Shown here one piece after another: positions 16,757 through 27,955 of a stretch of DNA of 64,000 nucleotides; within the stretch, counting starts at the first letter, position 1; each line of letters begins with the position of its first letter. The notes beneath the pieces were generated by a model. It was not told the origin of the DNA. It was given only the letters and a program-made list of their open reading frames with translations, and did not search any database. The DNA comes from Clostridia bacterium (GTDB taxonomy: Bacteria; Bacillota; Peptococcia; DRI-13; UBA5745): positions 62,001-126,000 of the forward strand of contig JAHDMJ010000011.1 of assembly GCA_018436095.1 (NCBI GenBank), read 5' to 3'. The translations under genes were made by a program, and so were the position numbers.

Positions 16757-17386
16757 TTATTTCACTTTAACCAGATAGCCGGCTACCCAGCCTATGGTAC
16801 CGTCGCTGAGCTGCACCTGGTACCAGTCTTTATCCACTTTGGTAATGGTGAAGCTGTCGCTGGGGCTCAATTTTTTCTTGATGGTGGAAGAGGTGGAAGC
16901 GGATTCTCTCAAGTTGACCACGTCGGCAGTAACGGCTCCCGTCTTGCCGATATTGGCCTGGGACACTGCTGTACCGCTGCTGCTGCCTCCGGTACCTGTA
17001 CCACTGCCCGTAGAACCGGTGCCTGAAGTGCCGGAGCCGGAACCGCCAGTGCCTGTCCCTGTACCTGTTCCGGTACCGCCGGTGCCGGTACCCGTGCCCG
17101 TCCCTGTGCCGCCGGTACCGGTGGTGCCGACAACGCCGCCGTTAAGCAGGGACAACTCATTTTCCAGGCTTTGAATCTTGGCTTCCAAGCTGCTGATCCT
17201 GGTATCCATGGCTTGCACCTTCTGCTCAATAGAGCCGTCGGCATAGCTTTGGGTCACTAAAGGATCCTCCTTGGAACCGGGCTCCTTCGTATCTCCGCCC
17301 AAAACGCCGGTACCGTAGAGAAAACCCACGCCTACAGAAACAATTATCCCTAAAAGTACAAACACTTTCCAATCTATTCTTCTCAT
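16757..17386 (-). CDS. Membrane-anchored coiled-coil/SH3b protein
   Basis: 209 residues in four parts: one N-terminal membrane segment (about residues 7-28), a short coiled coil (about 55-78, ISSLEAKIQSLENELSLL), a low-complexity Gly/Thr/Ser linker (about 80-135), and a C-terminal bacterial SH3 domain (VVNLRESASTSS... to WVAGYLVKVK) expected to bind peptidoglycan. It is probably anchored in the membrane and reaches the wall. The linker plus SH3b end closely resembles that of the protein at 57326-59470. It follows the WecA-like gene by 54 bases on the same strand. Confidence 0.8.
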   Translation of the reverse strand: MRRIDWKVFVLLGIIVSVGVGFLYGTGVLGGDTKEPGSKEDPLVTQSYADGSIEQKVQAMDTRISSLEAKIQSLENELSLLNGGVVGTTGTGGTGTGTGTGTGGTGTGTGTGTGGSGSGTSGTGSTGSGTGTGGSSSGTAVSQANIGKTGAVTADVVNLRESASTSSTIKKKLSPSDSFTITKVDKDWYQVQLSDGTIGWVAGYLVKVK

Positions 17387-17440
17387 CTTGTTTCCTCTTT
17401 TCCCTTCATTCTCGCTTTACTGAATCAATACCGCAAAAGC

Positions 17441-18511
17441 TTAACGATGGCTTTCCGCAGCTTGAGCCTCTTGGGGCTCTGCTGCCTTATCTGCCCGCAC
17501 CTTGCTGCCGATGACGCCGATCTTATCCGCACCGTAGAGCACCGCCAAAGTAACCAGCACAATGGCCATCATGGCCTGTCCCGTAGGCATCAGTGCAATA
17601 CCGATAGCGGAAAGGCTTAAAAAGATACAAACGCCATACACTACCAATACCGCTTTCTTGTGGGAAAGGCCCATAGCCAGGAGGCGGTGGTGAAGGTGAT
17701 CCTTATCCGCCATAAAGATAGGTGTCTTATTTACCAGGCGGCGGACAATGGCCAGAAGGGTATCAAAAATAGGTACACCCAAAACAAGGATGGGCAGGAA
17801 AATCGATACGGTGGTGGCCATTTTGGTCAAACCCATAATGGACAGAACCGACAAAGAATAGCCCAGGAATAAAGCTCCCGTATCACCCATAAAAATCTTT
17901 GCAGGGTTGAAATTATACCGCAGAAAGGCCAGAGAAGATGCACCCAGGATCAACGCTAAAACACCGACGGGGGCAAAACCCTCCATCCAGGCAATGACGC
18001 CGATGGATAAGGCGGCAATACCGGAAACACCGGCAGCCAATCCATCCAGGCCGTCTACCAGATTAACTGCATTCGTAAGGCCCACGACCCAGCCTAAGGT
18101 CAAAGGTAAGGCCAGCCAGCCCAAGTATGCCGGGTTAGTACCAAACAAGCTGGTAACAAAGGTAATCCGGAGACCGCCATAAAAGATGACTACGAAAGCC
18201 GCCGCCAACTGAAAAGCCAGCTTCACTACGGGACGGATATTTCTGCTGTCGTCCCAAATACCGGAAACCAAAATCAGCAGGCTGCCTATACCGAAAGCAG
18301 TAATCTCTCTGGTCAAAGGCTGAGTGAGCAGCACCGTGCTCCAAAAACCAATAAAGATAGCCAGGCCGCCCATAAGGGGCATCGGCGTCTTATGAACCTT
18401 CCGCTGGTTAGGGCGGTCCACCACACCCATTTTCATGGCCAGATGGCGCACACCGGGAGTCAGCACTAATGTAATGCCAAAAGCCATCAATAAAGGCAAT
18501 ATCCAATTCAT
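17441..18511 (-). CDS. Undecaprenyl-phosphate glycosyl-1-phosphate transferase (WecA/TagO type)
   Basis: Polytopic membrane enzyme that starts a secondary wall polymer by moving a sugar-1-phosphate (usually GlcNAc) from a UDP donor to undecaprenyl phosphate. Family marks are RPNQRKVHKTPMPLMGG, NAVNLVDGLDGLAAG, KIFMGDTGALFLGY and the HLHHRLL motif after IFMADKD, which separates this branch from MraY. The frame is open to GTG 18529, but that region contains the GGAGG site itself, so ATG 18511 (356 residues) is the likely start. Adjacency to murJ and csaB supports a role in envelope polymer synthesis. Confidence 0.93.
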   Translation of the reverse strand: MNWILPLLMAFGITLVLTPGVRHLAMKMGVVDRPNQRKVHKTPMPLMGGLAIFIGFWSTVLLTQPLTREITAFGIGSLLILVSGIWDDSRNIRPVVKLAFQLAAAFVVIFYGGLRITFVTSLFGTNPAYLGWLALPLTLGWVVGLTNAVNLVDGLDGLAAGVSGIAALSIGVIAWMEGFAPVGVLALILGASSLAFLRYNFNPAKIFMGDTGALFLGYSLSVLSIMGLTKMATTVSIFLPILVLGVPIFDTLLAIVRRLVNKTPIFMADKDHLHHRLLAMGLSHKKAVLVVYGVCIFLSLSAIGIALMPTGQAMMAIVLVTLAVLYGADKIGVIGSKVRADKAAEPQEAQAAESHR

Positions 18512-18708
18512 AGCAAAAAAAGCCTCCACTATTTCAAGTCTAAAATCAACGCACTTATCCGTGTACTTATTCGTCTTTTAATCCATGCTCTTAATCCGCC
18601 ATTATTATAACAGCAAAAAAAGAAAAAGACAAACCCCCTGCAAAATTCTTACATCTAATAGTATTTTTTACCACAAAGCATTAATTGATACATGAGCTGA
18701 GAAAACCT

Positions 18709-20277
18709 TTATTTTATAAGGCCTTTTTCTGAGCCCTTCCCCTTGTTTTTGCGCAACTGGCCAATGAACAGGAATAATTCATTTTCTTTTAACAAAAAGA
18801 TTACAACTATGAAACTCAAAACGCCGGCAGCTATAGCCAGAGCTACCGTCAGCAGGAGCCCCATGCTGCCCTTGGCCAAAAGCAGAGAACCCGCCAAACG
18901 GTAGACGCTGATGGCTGCCGCCGCCGTTACTGCCGATCCCGCCAACACCTTTGACAGGGTAGCCAGTATATTGCCATAGCCTGCCCCCGAAAGCCGGCGC
19001 TGCAGCAAAATATACATTCCTACGGCATAGTATAAGCTGGCCAGGCTGTTGGCCAGAGCCAGCCCCCCCTGCTTCATCAACGGCGTCAGCAGAATACTGG
19101 CGCCGATATTGACGGCAATGGAGGACAGGCCAAAGAATAAGGGGGTTTTTGTATCTTCCAGGGCGTAATAAGCCCTGGTCAGCACCTGGGTGGCAGCCAT
19201 GGCCCCCATGCCCGGTCCAAACCAAAACAGGGCCTGGGCCGTCATCACCGTGGCTTCACCGGTAAAGGCCGCCCGTTCAAAAAGCAGCTTGACAATAGGC
19301 TGGCCCAAGGCCATGAGCCCCGCCGCCGCCGGCAGGGTAATCAACAGCACCAGCTTTAAGCCACGGTTGGCCGTTTCCCAAAGCTTACTCCTATCGGCTT
19401 CCAAGGCTTGCGCCGACAAAAGAGGGAAAATGCTGGAGGATACCGCCGCCACAAAAATGCCCAAAGGCAGATTCATCAGCTTGCCGGCATAATTCAGGGC
19501 AGAGATGCTGCCCGCCGGCAGGCTGGAGGCAAAAAAACGGTTGATGGCCAGATATATCTGATAGGTAGCCGTACCCAGAAAAACGGCGCCCAGATTGCTG
19601 AAAACTCCTTTAACCAGGGGGTTTTTATAATCAAAAGAAAAAGTATAGCGGAATCCCGTGCCTTTTAGAGCCGGCAATTGCACCAGCAGCATGCAAATAA
19701 AGCTGATCAGGGATGCTGCCGGCAAGGCATAGGGGTGGCGGGAACCAAAAAAGACCACGCCCAGAATGATAATGAAACTGGCAAAGGCCGGCGCAAAGGC
19801 CGCCACCGCAAACCGCCGGCAGGCGTTAAGAATGCCGGTGATCAGCATGGCCAGGCTCATGAACATTACCGAAGGGAACATAATGGCGGTCATGACAGCC
19901 GCCAAGCTTCTCGTTTCCGCATTGAAGCCGGGAGCCGTGACGCCCACCAAAAAATCGGCGCCAAGCACCCCCAGAGCCGTAAAAAAAGCCATCAGCAAAA
20001 ATGTCAGGTTCATGGTAATGCTGGCCGCCTTCCAGCCCTCCTCGGCCTTGCCGCCGTCAATACAGCGAACCATCACCGGCACAATGGAGGAAACCAGAGC
20101 CACGCCCAAAACCATTTGCAGAAAATAGGGGATCGTATAAGCCACCTGATAAGCATCCGTATACTGTCCGGCGCCGAAAACGGCAGCCATAGCCGTTTCC
20201 CGGACAAAGCCCAGCAACCGGGCTAAGGTATTCATCATCATCAGCACCAAGGCGGTGCCGGCTATTGTTTTTGCCAC
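18709..20277 (-). CDS. murJ: Lipid II flippase MurJ/MviN
   Basis: MOP-superfamily transporter that flips lipid II across the membrane for peptidoglycan synthesis. 522 residues with about 14 membrane segments. The start ARLLGFVRETAMAAVFGAG and later GQPIVKLLFERAAFTG are characteristic of the family. GTG 20277 follows AAGGAGAAGG. The gene comes 63 bases after csaB on the same strand. Clostridia often carry a second MurJ-like copy for surface polymers; the csaB link leaves open that this one serves that purpose. Confidence 0.93.
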   Translation of the reverse strand: MAKTIAGTALVLMMMNTLARLLGFVRETAMAAVFGAGQYTDAYQVAYTIPYFLQMVLGVALVSSIVPVMVRCIDGGKAEEGWKAASITMNLTFLLMAFFTALGVLGADFLVGVTAPGFNAETRSLAAVMTAIMFPSVMFMSLAMLITGILNACRRFAVAAFAPAFASFIIILGVVFFGSRHPYALPAASLISFICMLLVQLPALKGTGFRYTFSFDYKNPLVKGVFSNLGAVFLGTATYQIYLAINRFFASSLPAGSISALNYAGKLMNLPLGIFVAAVSSSIFPLLSAQALEADRSKLWETANRGLKLVLLITLPAAAGLMALGQPIVKLLFERAAFTGEATVMTAQALFWFGPGMGAMAATQVLTRAYYALEDTKTPLFFGLSSIAVNIGASILLTPLMKQGGLALANSLASLYYAVGMYILLQRRLSGAGYGNILATLSKVLAGSAVTAAAAISVYRLAGSLLLAKGSMGLLLTVALAIAAGVLSFIVVIFLLKENELFLFIGQLRKNKGKGSEKGLIK

Positions 20278-20340
20278 AACCTTCTCCTTTATTTAATCGG
20301 GGAATTGCCCCGGCTGTTTACACATGTCTTTGTCTTAACT

Positions 20341-21462
20341 TCAGTCCAGAAGCTCAACTGCCTGCTTCGCCATCTGCCAGGCCTGCTGTTGCATTTCCCG
20401 GCGGCGGTTTTCCTGTTCCCGGCGCATGGAGAGGGGCAGAGTTTCCATTTCCTCCAGCAAATCGTTGGCTGCTTCCCAATCGAAATCCTCATAAGGCAGG
20501 CAAAAACCGGCCAGCCCCGCCTGCTCCATAAAGGCATCAACTTTAGGGTCGTAAGAAAGGCCCAGCATCGGCGTACCCATAGCCATAGCAAAAATCAGGC
20601 CGTGGAGCCGCATGGCAAACACCTTGTCGGCATAAGCGGTCAGGGCCAGAAACTGGCGGGCGGTGAGGCTTTTGCCCAGGCAATACAAGCGCTCTGTCAT
20701 CAGGTTGCTGATTTTATCAATGGCCTCCATATCCGCCGGGAAATGGGCGGGGACAAGCAGCACATCCCAGCCGCCGCTGCGGGCCTGGGCATCCAATAGC
20801 TGCGCAACGGCAGCCAGGTGCTTGTTGTCTTCCCAGCAGCGGATGACTGCCAAAAGCAAAGGTTTATTCTTTCTTCCCTTGCCATCCAATATGTCCATCT
20901 CCTGCAAGACATCCTTGATCTCCTGCCGGTCGATATCCGCATAACTGAGAGCCATCACCGGGTCGCAAGCTACCCGGATATTCTTTTCCACCCCAAGCTC
21001 TTTCAATAATTTAGCAGACTGAATATCCCGCACCGTGACCTCATGGCAGCGGTTAAACACCTTGGCCGTAGCCTGCCGGTTTTTCTCGCTGGTCAAGGGG
21101 CCTACGCCCTGGCCATAAATCATGGTTTTTCCAGCCAGCAGCAGAGCCAGCCGGATCACCCATAAATAATAACGGGGACTTCTTTCGCTGGTTACATCCT
21201 GAATCAGAGAGCCGCCGCCGCTGAGAAACAGCCGGCAGCCCACAAGAGCTTTGGCTACCTCCATAGGCTTCCAGCGGTCCACGGCCTTCACCCCATATAA
21301 TTCTGCGGTCTTTTCAGGATTATTGGACAGCACGACGATTCTGACATCCGGACGCAATTGGCGCAGGCAATGAATGATTGCCAGGAGCACAGCCTCATCA
21401 CCGCAATTGTCAAAGCCATAATAACCGCTAATGACGATTTTTGGCCCTTTTTTACGAAACAT
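20341..21462 (-). CDS. csaB: Polysaccharide pyruvyltransferase CsaB
   Basis: Adds pyruvyl ketal to the secondary cell-wall polymer that SLH-domain surface proteins bind. 373 residues from ATG 21462, which has GGGAGGAG directly upstream. Family marks include VISGYYGFDNCGDEA at the N-terminus, LFLSGGGSLIQD, GQGVGPL, and the C-terminal AMRLHGLIFAMAMGTP. Start and end overlap the neighbouring DUF5693 gene by 11 bases, implying coupled translation. Its presence predicts SLH-type surface proteins elsewhere in the genome, since none lies in this window. Confidence 0.92.
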   Translation of the reverse strand: MFRKKGPKIVISGYYGFDNCGDEAVLLAIIHCLRQLRPDVRIVVLSNNPEKTAELYGVKAVDRWKPMEVAKALVGCRLFLSGGGSLIQDVTSERSPRYYLWVIRLALLLAGKTMIYGQGVGPLTSEKNRQATAKVFNRCHEVTVRDIQSAKLLKELGVEKNIRVACDPVMALSYADIDRQEIKDVLQEMDILDGKGRKNKPLLLAVIRCWEDNKHLAAVAQLLDAQARSGGWDVLLVPAHFPADMEAIDKISNLMTERLYCLGKSLTARQFLALTAYADKVFAMRLHGLIFAMAMGTPMLGLSYDPKVDAFMEQAGLAGFCLPYEDFDWEAANDLLEEMETLPLSMRREQENRRREMQQQAWQMAKQAVELLD

Positions 21463-23539
21463 GAGGCTCTCCTCCCTTTTTTTGACCATCGATTATTTTC
21501 GGCAATAGACGAAAAGCCAGAAGAATAACGCCGATAGCCGCCGCCCCAAGCAGGATACCGATCCACAGGCCGTGGAGGCTGCGCAGCAAAGAAACGGCCA
21601 GAGGCGTATGAATATGGGCATAAGTATTGATCAGGGATATCTGACCGATCAGACCCAAAAGCAGTACAGGATACATGCTGAAACGATAGCCGAAGTACAG
21701 CAGCACCAGCATTAGCGGATGGCCGATCAGGAATTCTTTCGTCCGGGGCCGGACTCCCAGCAGCCTGTCCAAAAGCTGCCGGAATTGCATTTCGATACCG
21801 GAGGCGCTGAGGCTGTCATTGCCTGTCCGCAGGATGTAGACAGCCAGGCCCGCCAGTATGACCAGGCCCACTGCCAATTGCCAGAACCGTACGTTGCTTT
21901 TGGCTGTATCCGTCAGCCGGCCAAGCCAATCCTTCTCCCACAGCCAAAGAACAGCCGGCACCAATAGCAAAGGGATCAGGTGGGATACTTTGACGCCCAC
22001 AAAGCTATCCAGCTTCAGCATAAAAGCAGGTTCCGCCAAAAAGGCGGACATGATCATAGCTCCCGCCAAGGTGAAAGCCGATAAAATAAGCAGACTGCCA
22101 ATGGCCCGGGGCAGACTGGGCTTTCGGGGGCTAAGAGCCCGGCCATCGGCCATATCCTGCTTCAGCACCAAAAGGGTGCCCAGGCTGGGAAAAAGGATGG
22201 CCGCCGCCAAAGCAAAAAGCTTCCTGGATAGAACCGGCGCCTTCAAAAGCAAGACGGCCCAAACCAGACAGGCTGCGCCCAGAAGCAAGACATAAGGCAA
22301 ATAAAGCTTCTTACCGGCAAAAGGCGCCGCTGCCAAAGCCAGAAGCCAGCCGCCCCCGGCTACCACTCCCAAGCCCAGCAGAAATCTTAGCCCATAAGGA
22401 ACCTGGAAGGAGGAGATTGTCTGAGGCTTGCCGATTTGGAAGCCCTCTGCCATCAGCCCCTCCCGGACCGCAGTAATTAAGTCCGTATTGCTGGTTAGGG
22501 AAGCCGCCGGATTTTCCAGGCCGTAAAAGCGCAGAAAAATATAGCGGATATTTCGCTCCGTGGCCGCCAGGTTAAAGCGGTCCATAGCATCCCGGACATT
22601 GGCATATTTCTTCAGTTCATTTTCCGCAATAGCATGGGCCCGCAGCACCTGGTTGTCCAAGCGTCCGGCCAGGCCGGCAAACCCGGCCTGATCATAAAAT
22701 TCAAAAGAGATCAAAGGTTTGCCTAAAGGCTCAATGGCTGCCGCCAAATAGTCCTGGAGCAAAGGGTTAGTACCGCCGCCGGGAACGGAGGCGTCATTGA
22801 AGCCAATGCCCGCCAGGCCGGGAATCTGGCTTACCCATTCAAATACGGTAGCCAGATTATCCTGACGCACCGGCTCCCAGCCCCGCAGCCGGGGAATTAC
22901 CTCAAAGCCTGCCTCCGCCGCTATTTGCAGCCCTTCCATGGGAAAACCCAGTCCCAAGGTAGCCCGTTCCGAAGAATGGAGCTGGGTGACTATCCCCTGA
23001 TAGCCCAAAAAAGTAAAAGGCTCCGGGTAACGCCGCTTGGCTTCCAGCAAGGAGAACAGTTGGTCATAAACCTGGGGGTTTCTGACTAGAATATAGGTTT
23101 TGCCTGCATCCGGCTCAACGTCGGCAGAACCGCTAAAAAGGGGAAGAGCCCCGGGCTGCCCGCCTTCGGCCCCTGTTTGAAAGGGAAGCTCTGACTGTAA
23201 GGCTTGATATAGCTCAAGCTGGCTGCCTTGCAGCACTACAATGTCGCCGGCGCTTTCCCAATCTGCCAGAATCCTCTCCCTGACCACCAGTCCGGTGGCT
23301 CCGGCCTTCCCCGCCTTCCTTACCATGTCGGCAAAGGTTACATCCTGGCTGCCGTCAGCCAAGCGTTTCAATTCATCGTAATCCACCAAAAGGCCTACGG
23401 TTTTATCCTGTGCTTCCGCCTGGGCCCGGATACCATTGATCCATAAAGCGGCAGCCAGGGAAAGAAGTATCAAGGCGCAGGCCGCAATCCCCAGATAGCG
23501 CCGGAATTTTTGATCATTAACCTCGTTTTTGCCGGTCAT
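21452..23539 (-). CDS. DUF5693 family membrane protein
   Basis: 695 residues: one N-terminal membrane anchor, a large extracytoplasmic domain (about residues 35-385, with GLLVDYDELKRLA and GIGFNDASVPGGGTNPLL), then about eight membrane segments. In Firmicutes this family lies beside csaB, as here, and is presumed to take part in surface-polymer assembly or pyruvylation; the mechanism is unknown. The extracytoplasmic domain has a TIM-barrel-like, glycosidase-like feel (inference from the NDAS and FEFYDQAG segments). First of the envelope block, 132 bases after lysS with a terminator-like hairpin between. Confidence 0.85.
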   Translation of the reverse strand: MTGKNEVNDQKFRRYLGIAACALILLSLAAALWINGIRAQAEAQDKTVGLLVDYDELKRLADGSQDVTFADMVRKAGKAGATGLVVRERILADWESAGDIVVLQGSQLELYQALQSELPFQTGAEGGQPGALPLFSGSADVEPDAGKTYILVRNPQVYDQLFSLLEAKRRYPEPFTFLGYQGIVTQLHSSERATLGLGFPMEGLQIAAEAGFEVIPRLRGWEPVRQDNLATVFEWVSQIPGLAGIGFNDASVPGGGTNPLLQDYLAAAIEPLGKPLISFEFYDQAGFAGLAGRLDNQVLRAHAIAENELKKYANVRDAMDRFNLAATERNIRYIFLRFYGLENPAASLTSNTDLITAVREGLMAEGFQIGKPQTISSFQVPYGLRFLLGLGVVAGGGWLLALAAAPFAGKKLYLPYVLLLGAACLVWAVLLLKAPVLSRKLFALAAAILFPSLGTLLVLKQDMADGRALSPRKPSLPRAIGSLLILSAFTLAGAMIMSAFLAEPAFMLKLDSFVGVKVSHLIPLLLVPAVLWLWEKDWLGRLTDTAKSNVRFWQLAVGLVILAGLAVYILRTGNDSLSASGIEMQFRQLLDRLLGVRPRTKEFLIGHPLMLVLLYFGYRFSMYPVLLLGLIGQISLINTYAHIHTPLAVSLLRSLHGLWIGILLGAAAIGVILLAFRLLPKIIDGQKKGGEPHVS

Positions 23540-23603
23540 ATTGCCCTCCGCTTATCAAGCAAATAAAGATAGTAAAAAAATTAAACACGTTAGATTAAAC
23601 GTA

Positions 23604-23659
23604 GAAAACCGCCTGCCCCACTGTCCGGCAGCTTATGCCAGAAACGCCGGAGCAGGCGG
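23604..23659 (-). terminator. Terminator-like hairpin after lysS
   Basis: Leftward CCGCCTGC pairs with GCAGGCGG, with an inner CCGGC/GCCGG pair and a short T run after it. Confidence 0.6.
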
Positions 23660-23671
23660 CCTAGTATTTCT

Positions 23672-25186
<1,515 letters not shown>

Positions 25187-25200
25187 TCAAGTACAAATGG

Positions 25201-25674
25201 TTATCTTATTTCTTCCAACTGGTATTTGATGACGCCGGCAGGAACCTGCACTTCAAATACGTCGCCTTTTTTGTGGCCTAAAATAGCGGCCCCTACCGGG
25301 CTTTCGTTGGAAATCCGGTTATTCATGGGGTTGGCCTCGGCGGCGCCTACGATGGTATATTCTATAGTTTCGTTGTACTCCAAATCCTTCAGCAGCACAG
25401 TGGAACCTAAGGTCACCTGTGTCTGGCCTTCTTCGATATTTTCAATAACTTTGACGTTGCGCAGCATCTTTTCCAGGGTCAGAATCCTGCCTTCAATAAA
25501 GGCTTGCTCGTTTTTAGCATCCTCGTACTCGGAATTCTCACTGATGTCTCCGAACTCGATAGCCTGCTTAATCCGCTCGGCAACTTCCCGGCGTCTGACG
25601 GTTTTCAAGCTCTCCAATTCCTGCTCCAGCTTGAGCAGACCCTCTTTGGTCAAGACTACTTCTTTTTCCTTCAT
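25201..25674 (-). CDS. greA: Transcription elongation factor GreA
   Basis: Rescues backtracked RNA polymerase by stimulating transcript cleavage. 157 residues. The N-terminal coiled coil has [19 protein letters not shown] and the acidic tip [12 protein letters not shown], with the two catalytic acidic residues kept. The C-terminal FKBP-like domain ends [20 protein letters not shown]. Upstream 25736-25754 is a GCACTGG/CCAGTGC hairpin of unknown role. Confidence 0.97.
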   Translation of the reverse strand: MKEKEVVLTKEGLLKLEQELESLKTVRRREVAERIKQAIEFGDISENSEYEDAKNEQAFIEGRILTLEKMLRNVKVIENIEEGQTQVTLGSTVLLKDLEYNETIEYTIVGAAEANPMNNRISNESPVGAAILGHKKGDVFEVQVPAGVIKYQLEEIR

Positions 25675-25902
25675 TTCTCCAACACACCGTCCTCCGTCAG
25701 TTCTAACGCGATAAAAACCTTACAAATTAACAATAGCACTGGATAGGCCAGTGCAGGTTATCGCCATTTACAAAACGTTGTCATCATCACCATAAACATC
25801 TGTAAAATCTCCCGATAATTATATCCGCCGCGCCTTGGTTTGTCAAGGAAAAGCCAAGGGCCTGCCGGGGCCGGTCAGGTCGTTGTTCATGAAAGGTCAG
25901 AG

Positions 25903-26802
25903 CTAGCCCACCCGGCAGCCCACCCGCTGTAAGGCCGCCACTAAATCCAGCAGCTCTTCCCGGCATTCCCAGGTCTGCCGTTCCTGAAGCAACTGCCACA
26001 ACTTGGGAGAGCGGCAGTATAAAAGAACCTCAGCCTGGACCGGCGTGAGTCTTCGCGGTTCATCCTTGACATAAAAGGATGTTTCACTATAGGCGAGGCT
26101 CTGCCCCTCAGCCAGGCAGCGGCCTTGGGCCAAATCCAGCAGCATGATCCCCGGCACCTTTTCCTGATAAAACTTTTCTATGGCCTCCCGGCGGCCTGCG
26201 TTTTCTGCCTGAGGCCGGTTGCCGATAATTGTGCCCGTACGGTAACCCGCTTGCTTCTGCCACAGCTCCAGCTCCGGCCAGGGATAGCCCCAAAAAATCA
26301 GACTATTTACCTGCTGGCAAAGCCAATCCAGCAAAGCCCTGGGCAGCATGCCCGCTTCCCGGCAGCCTCCCGGTAAAATCACCTGGATTTGCCGGGGATT
26401 CTGCCGTTTCACCTTCTCCATAGACCAGAAAACCAGCAGGTTTTTGCCGTCGATATAGGTTTTCCCTGCCTTTTCCAGCTCCCGGCGGCACATTTCCTGG
26501 CCGCCCCAATCTTCAATGATCTGAGGAGCAAGGCCTAAAGCCCTGGCCTGAACCAGCAAGGGTTCTTGCCAATGGCCCGCCAGGCTTGGCGCCGCCGGCG
26601 TCCTGCGGGAATCCTGGGATCTGGGCAGCCGGTGCCAGCAAAGCCACCATTCCACTTCTCCAAAAGCGGTACAGTGCCGGCTGAAAGCCAGCTTTTCGGC
26701 GGCGGCGGGCAACAAAAAAGCCGGCCAATAGCGGCCCAGAGGCAGCTTGGCTCTTATGCTTTTTTCATCATAGAGATAAGATAAGAAAATTGCCTGGCTC
26801 AT
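25903..26802 (-). CDS. Hypothetical protein between dusB and greA
   Basis: 299 residues, no family recognised. It is soluble, Trp/Leu/Arg-rich and GC-rich like its neighbours. It has no signal peptide or membrane segment. Segments QVILPGGCREAGMLPRALLD and YRTGTIIGNRPQ could belong to a Rossmann-like fold, but this is a guess. ATG 26802 has no obvious ribosome site. It lies in the conserved dusB-greA-lysS cluster, so is probably expressed with it; a tandem repeat precedes it. Confidence 0.6.
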   Translation of the reverse strand: MSQAIFLSYLYDEKSIRAKLPLGRYWPAFLLPAAAEKLAFSRHCTAFGEVEWWLCWHRLPRSQDSRRTPAAPSLAGHWQEPLLVQARALGLAPQIIEDWGGQEMCRRELEKAGKTYIDGKNLLVFWSMEKVKRQNPRQIQVILPGGCREAGMLPRALLDWLCQQVNSLIFWGYPWPELELWQKQAGYRTGTIIGNRPQAENAGRREAIEKFYQEKVPGIMLLDLAQGRCLAEGQSLAYSETSFYVKDEPRRLTPVQAEVLLYCRSPKLWQLLQERQTWECREELLDLVAALQRVGCRVG

Positions 26803-26848
26803 GGCATAGTCTATGAGGCTGCCAAGCAGCCTATGCAGAAAAATCTCA

Positions 26849-26944
26849 AGAGAGTTTGCTTTGCTTCTAGAGACTCTTTTGAGAGTCTGCTATGGTTCTA
26901 AAGACTCTCAAGAGAGTCTGCTATGGCTCTAGAGACTCTCTTGG
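26849..26944. repeat. Three tandem 31-bp repeats across the dusB stop codon
   Basis: GAGT(C/T)TGCT(A/T)TG..TCTA.AGACTCT recurs with 31-bp period at 26852, 26883 and 26914. AGACTCTC-AA-GAGAGTCT (26902-26919) is a perfect dyad between copies. The last copy encodes the final dusB residues and its TAG. Could fold in RNA between dusB and the next gene. Confidence 0.75.
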
Positions 26945-27928
26945 ATAGCTGCGCAGAATAGCCTCCGCCTCCGCCAAAGTACGGCAATGAAAGAGCTTCT
27001 CTTTTAGCGGGGCTGTCCGGGGCAGGCCTTTGAGATACCAGGCCAAATGCTTGCGCATTTCCGGTATGCCCTTAGCCTCGCCCTTACGTTCCACCAGACG
27101 GCGGCAATGCTCCAAAGCCATGGTAATTTTCTCTTCCCGGCCAGGCTCCCGGCCTTCGTCTGCCGTCAGCAAAAACTTAGCTATACGGCCCGGCAGCCAG
27201 GGATTGCCTAAAGCCCCCCGCCCTACCATAACACCGTCACAGCCTGTTTCCTCCAGCAGCCGCCGGGCATCCTTGGGCCCCCAAACGTCGCCGTTGCCAA
27301 TGACCGGCACCTGCACAGCCTCTTTAATCCGCCGAATCTGCTGCCAATCAGCCCGGCCGCTGTAATACTGCTCCCTGGTCCGGCCATGGACGGCGATCAT
27401 AGCCGCCCCTGCCGCTTCCATCCGCAAGGCAAAATCCGGCACCACCAGACGGCCGCTATCCATGCCCAAACGGATTTTTACCGTTACCGGAATGGCCACT
27501 GCCGCTGCCATGGCCTCTACAATCCGGGCTGCCAGCCCCGGATTTTCCAGCAAAGCGGAACCCTCCCCATTTTTCACTACTTTGGGGACGGGGCAGCCCA
27601 TATTGACATCCACAAAAGCAGCGCCTTGAGCGGCTGCCGCCTTGGCCGCCGCCGCCATCACTTCCGGCTCGGAACCAAAAACCTGTACCGCCACCGGCCC
27701 CGGCTCGCCACTGATATCCAGCAGGGCCTGGGTTTTAACATTATGATAGGACAGCGCTTTCGCACTGATCATTTCCGTATAAAGCAAAACCGGCCCTTGC
27801 TCCCTGGCCAATTCCCGAAAGGTTTTATCGGTGATTCCGGCCATGGGAGCCAAGGCCACAGGATTACTTTTTAAGATAGCGGCAATATCCGCCGGACTTT
27901 TTTCTTTTTCTCGATTACCGCTCAGCAA
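26921..27928 (-). CDS. dusB: tRNA-dihydrouridine synthase, DusB type
   Basis: FMN enzyme reducing uridine to dihydrouridine in the tRNA D-loop. 335 residues. LAPMAGITDKTFRELA binds FMN; the catalytic Cys is in DVNMGCPVPKVVK; VTVKIRLGMD, AVHGRTREQYYSG and VIGNGDVW complete the TIM barrel. The start is TTG 27928 behind AAAGGAG. The C-terminal codons and stop are formed by a short tandem repeat. In Firmicutes it normally follows coaX or fol genes; here two chromate-transporter genes and ggt are in between. Confidence 0.95.
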   Translation of the reverse strand: MLSGNREKEKSPADIAAILKSNPVALAPMAGITDKTFRELAREQGPVLLYTEMISAKALSYHNVKTQALLDISGEPGPVAVQVFGSEPEVMAAAAKAAAAQGAAFVDVNMGCPVPKVVKNGEGSALLENPGLAARIVEAMAAAVAIPVTVKIRLGMDSGRLVVPDFALRMEAAGAAMIAVHGRTREQYYSGRADWQQIRRIKEAVQVPVIGNGDVWGPKDARRLLEETGCDGVMVGRGALGNPWLPGRIAKFLLTADEGREPGREEKITMALEHCRRLVERKGEAKGIPEMRKHLAWYLKGLPRTAPLKEKLFHCRTLAEAEAILRSYPRESLEP

Positions 27929-27955
27929 ACGTTCTTCTCCTTTAGTATCCGCGCT

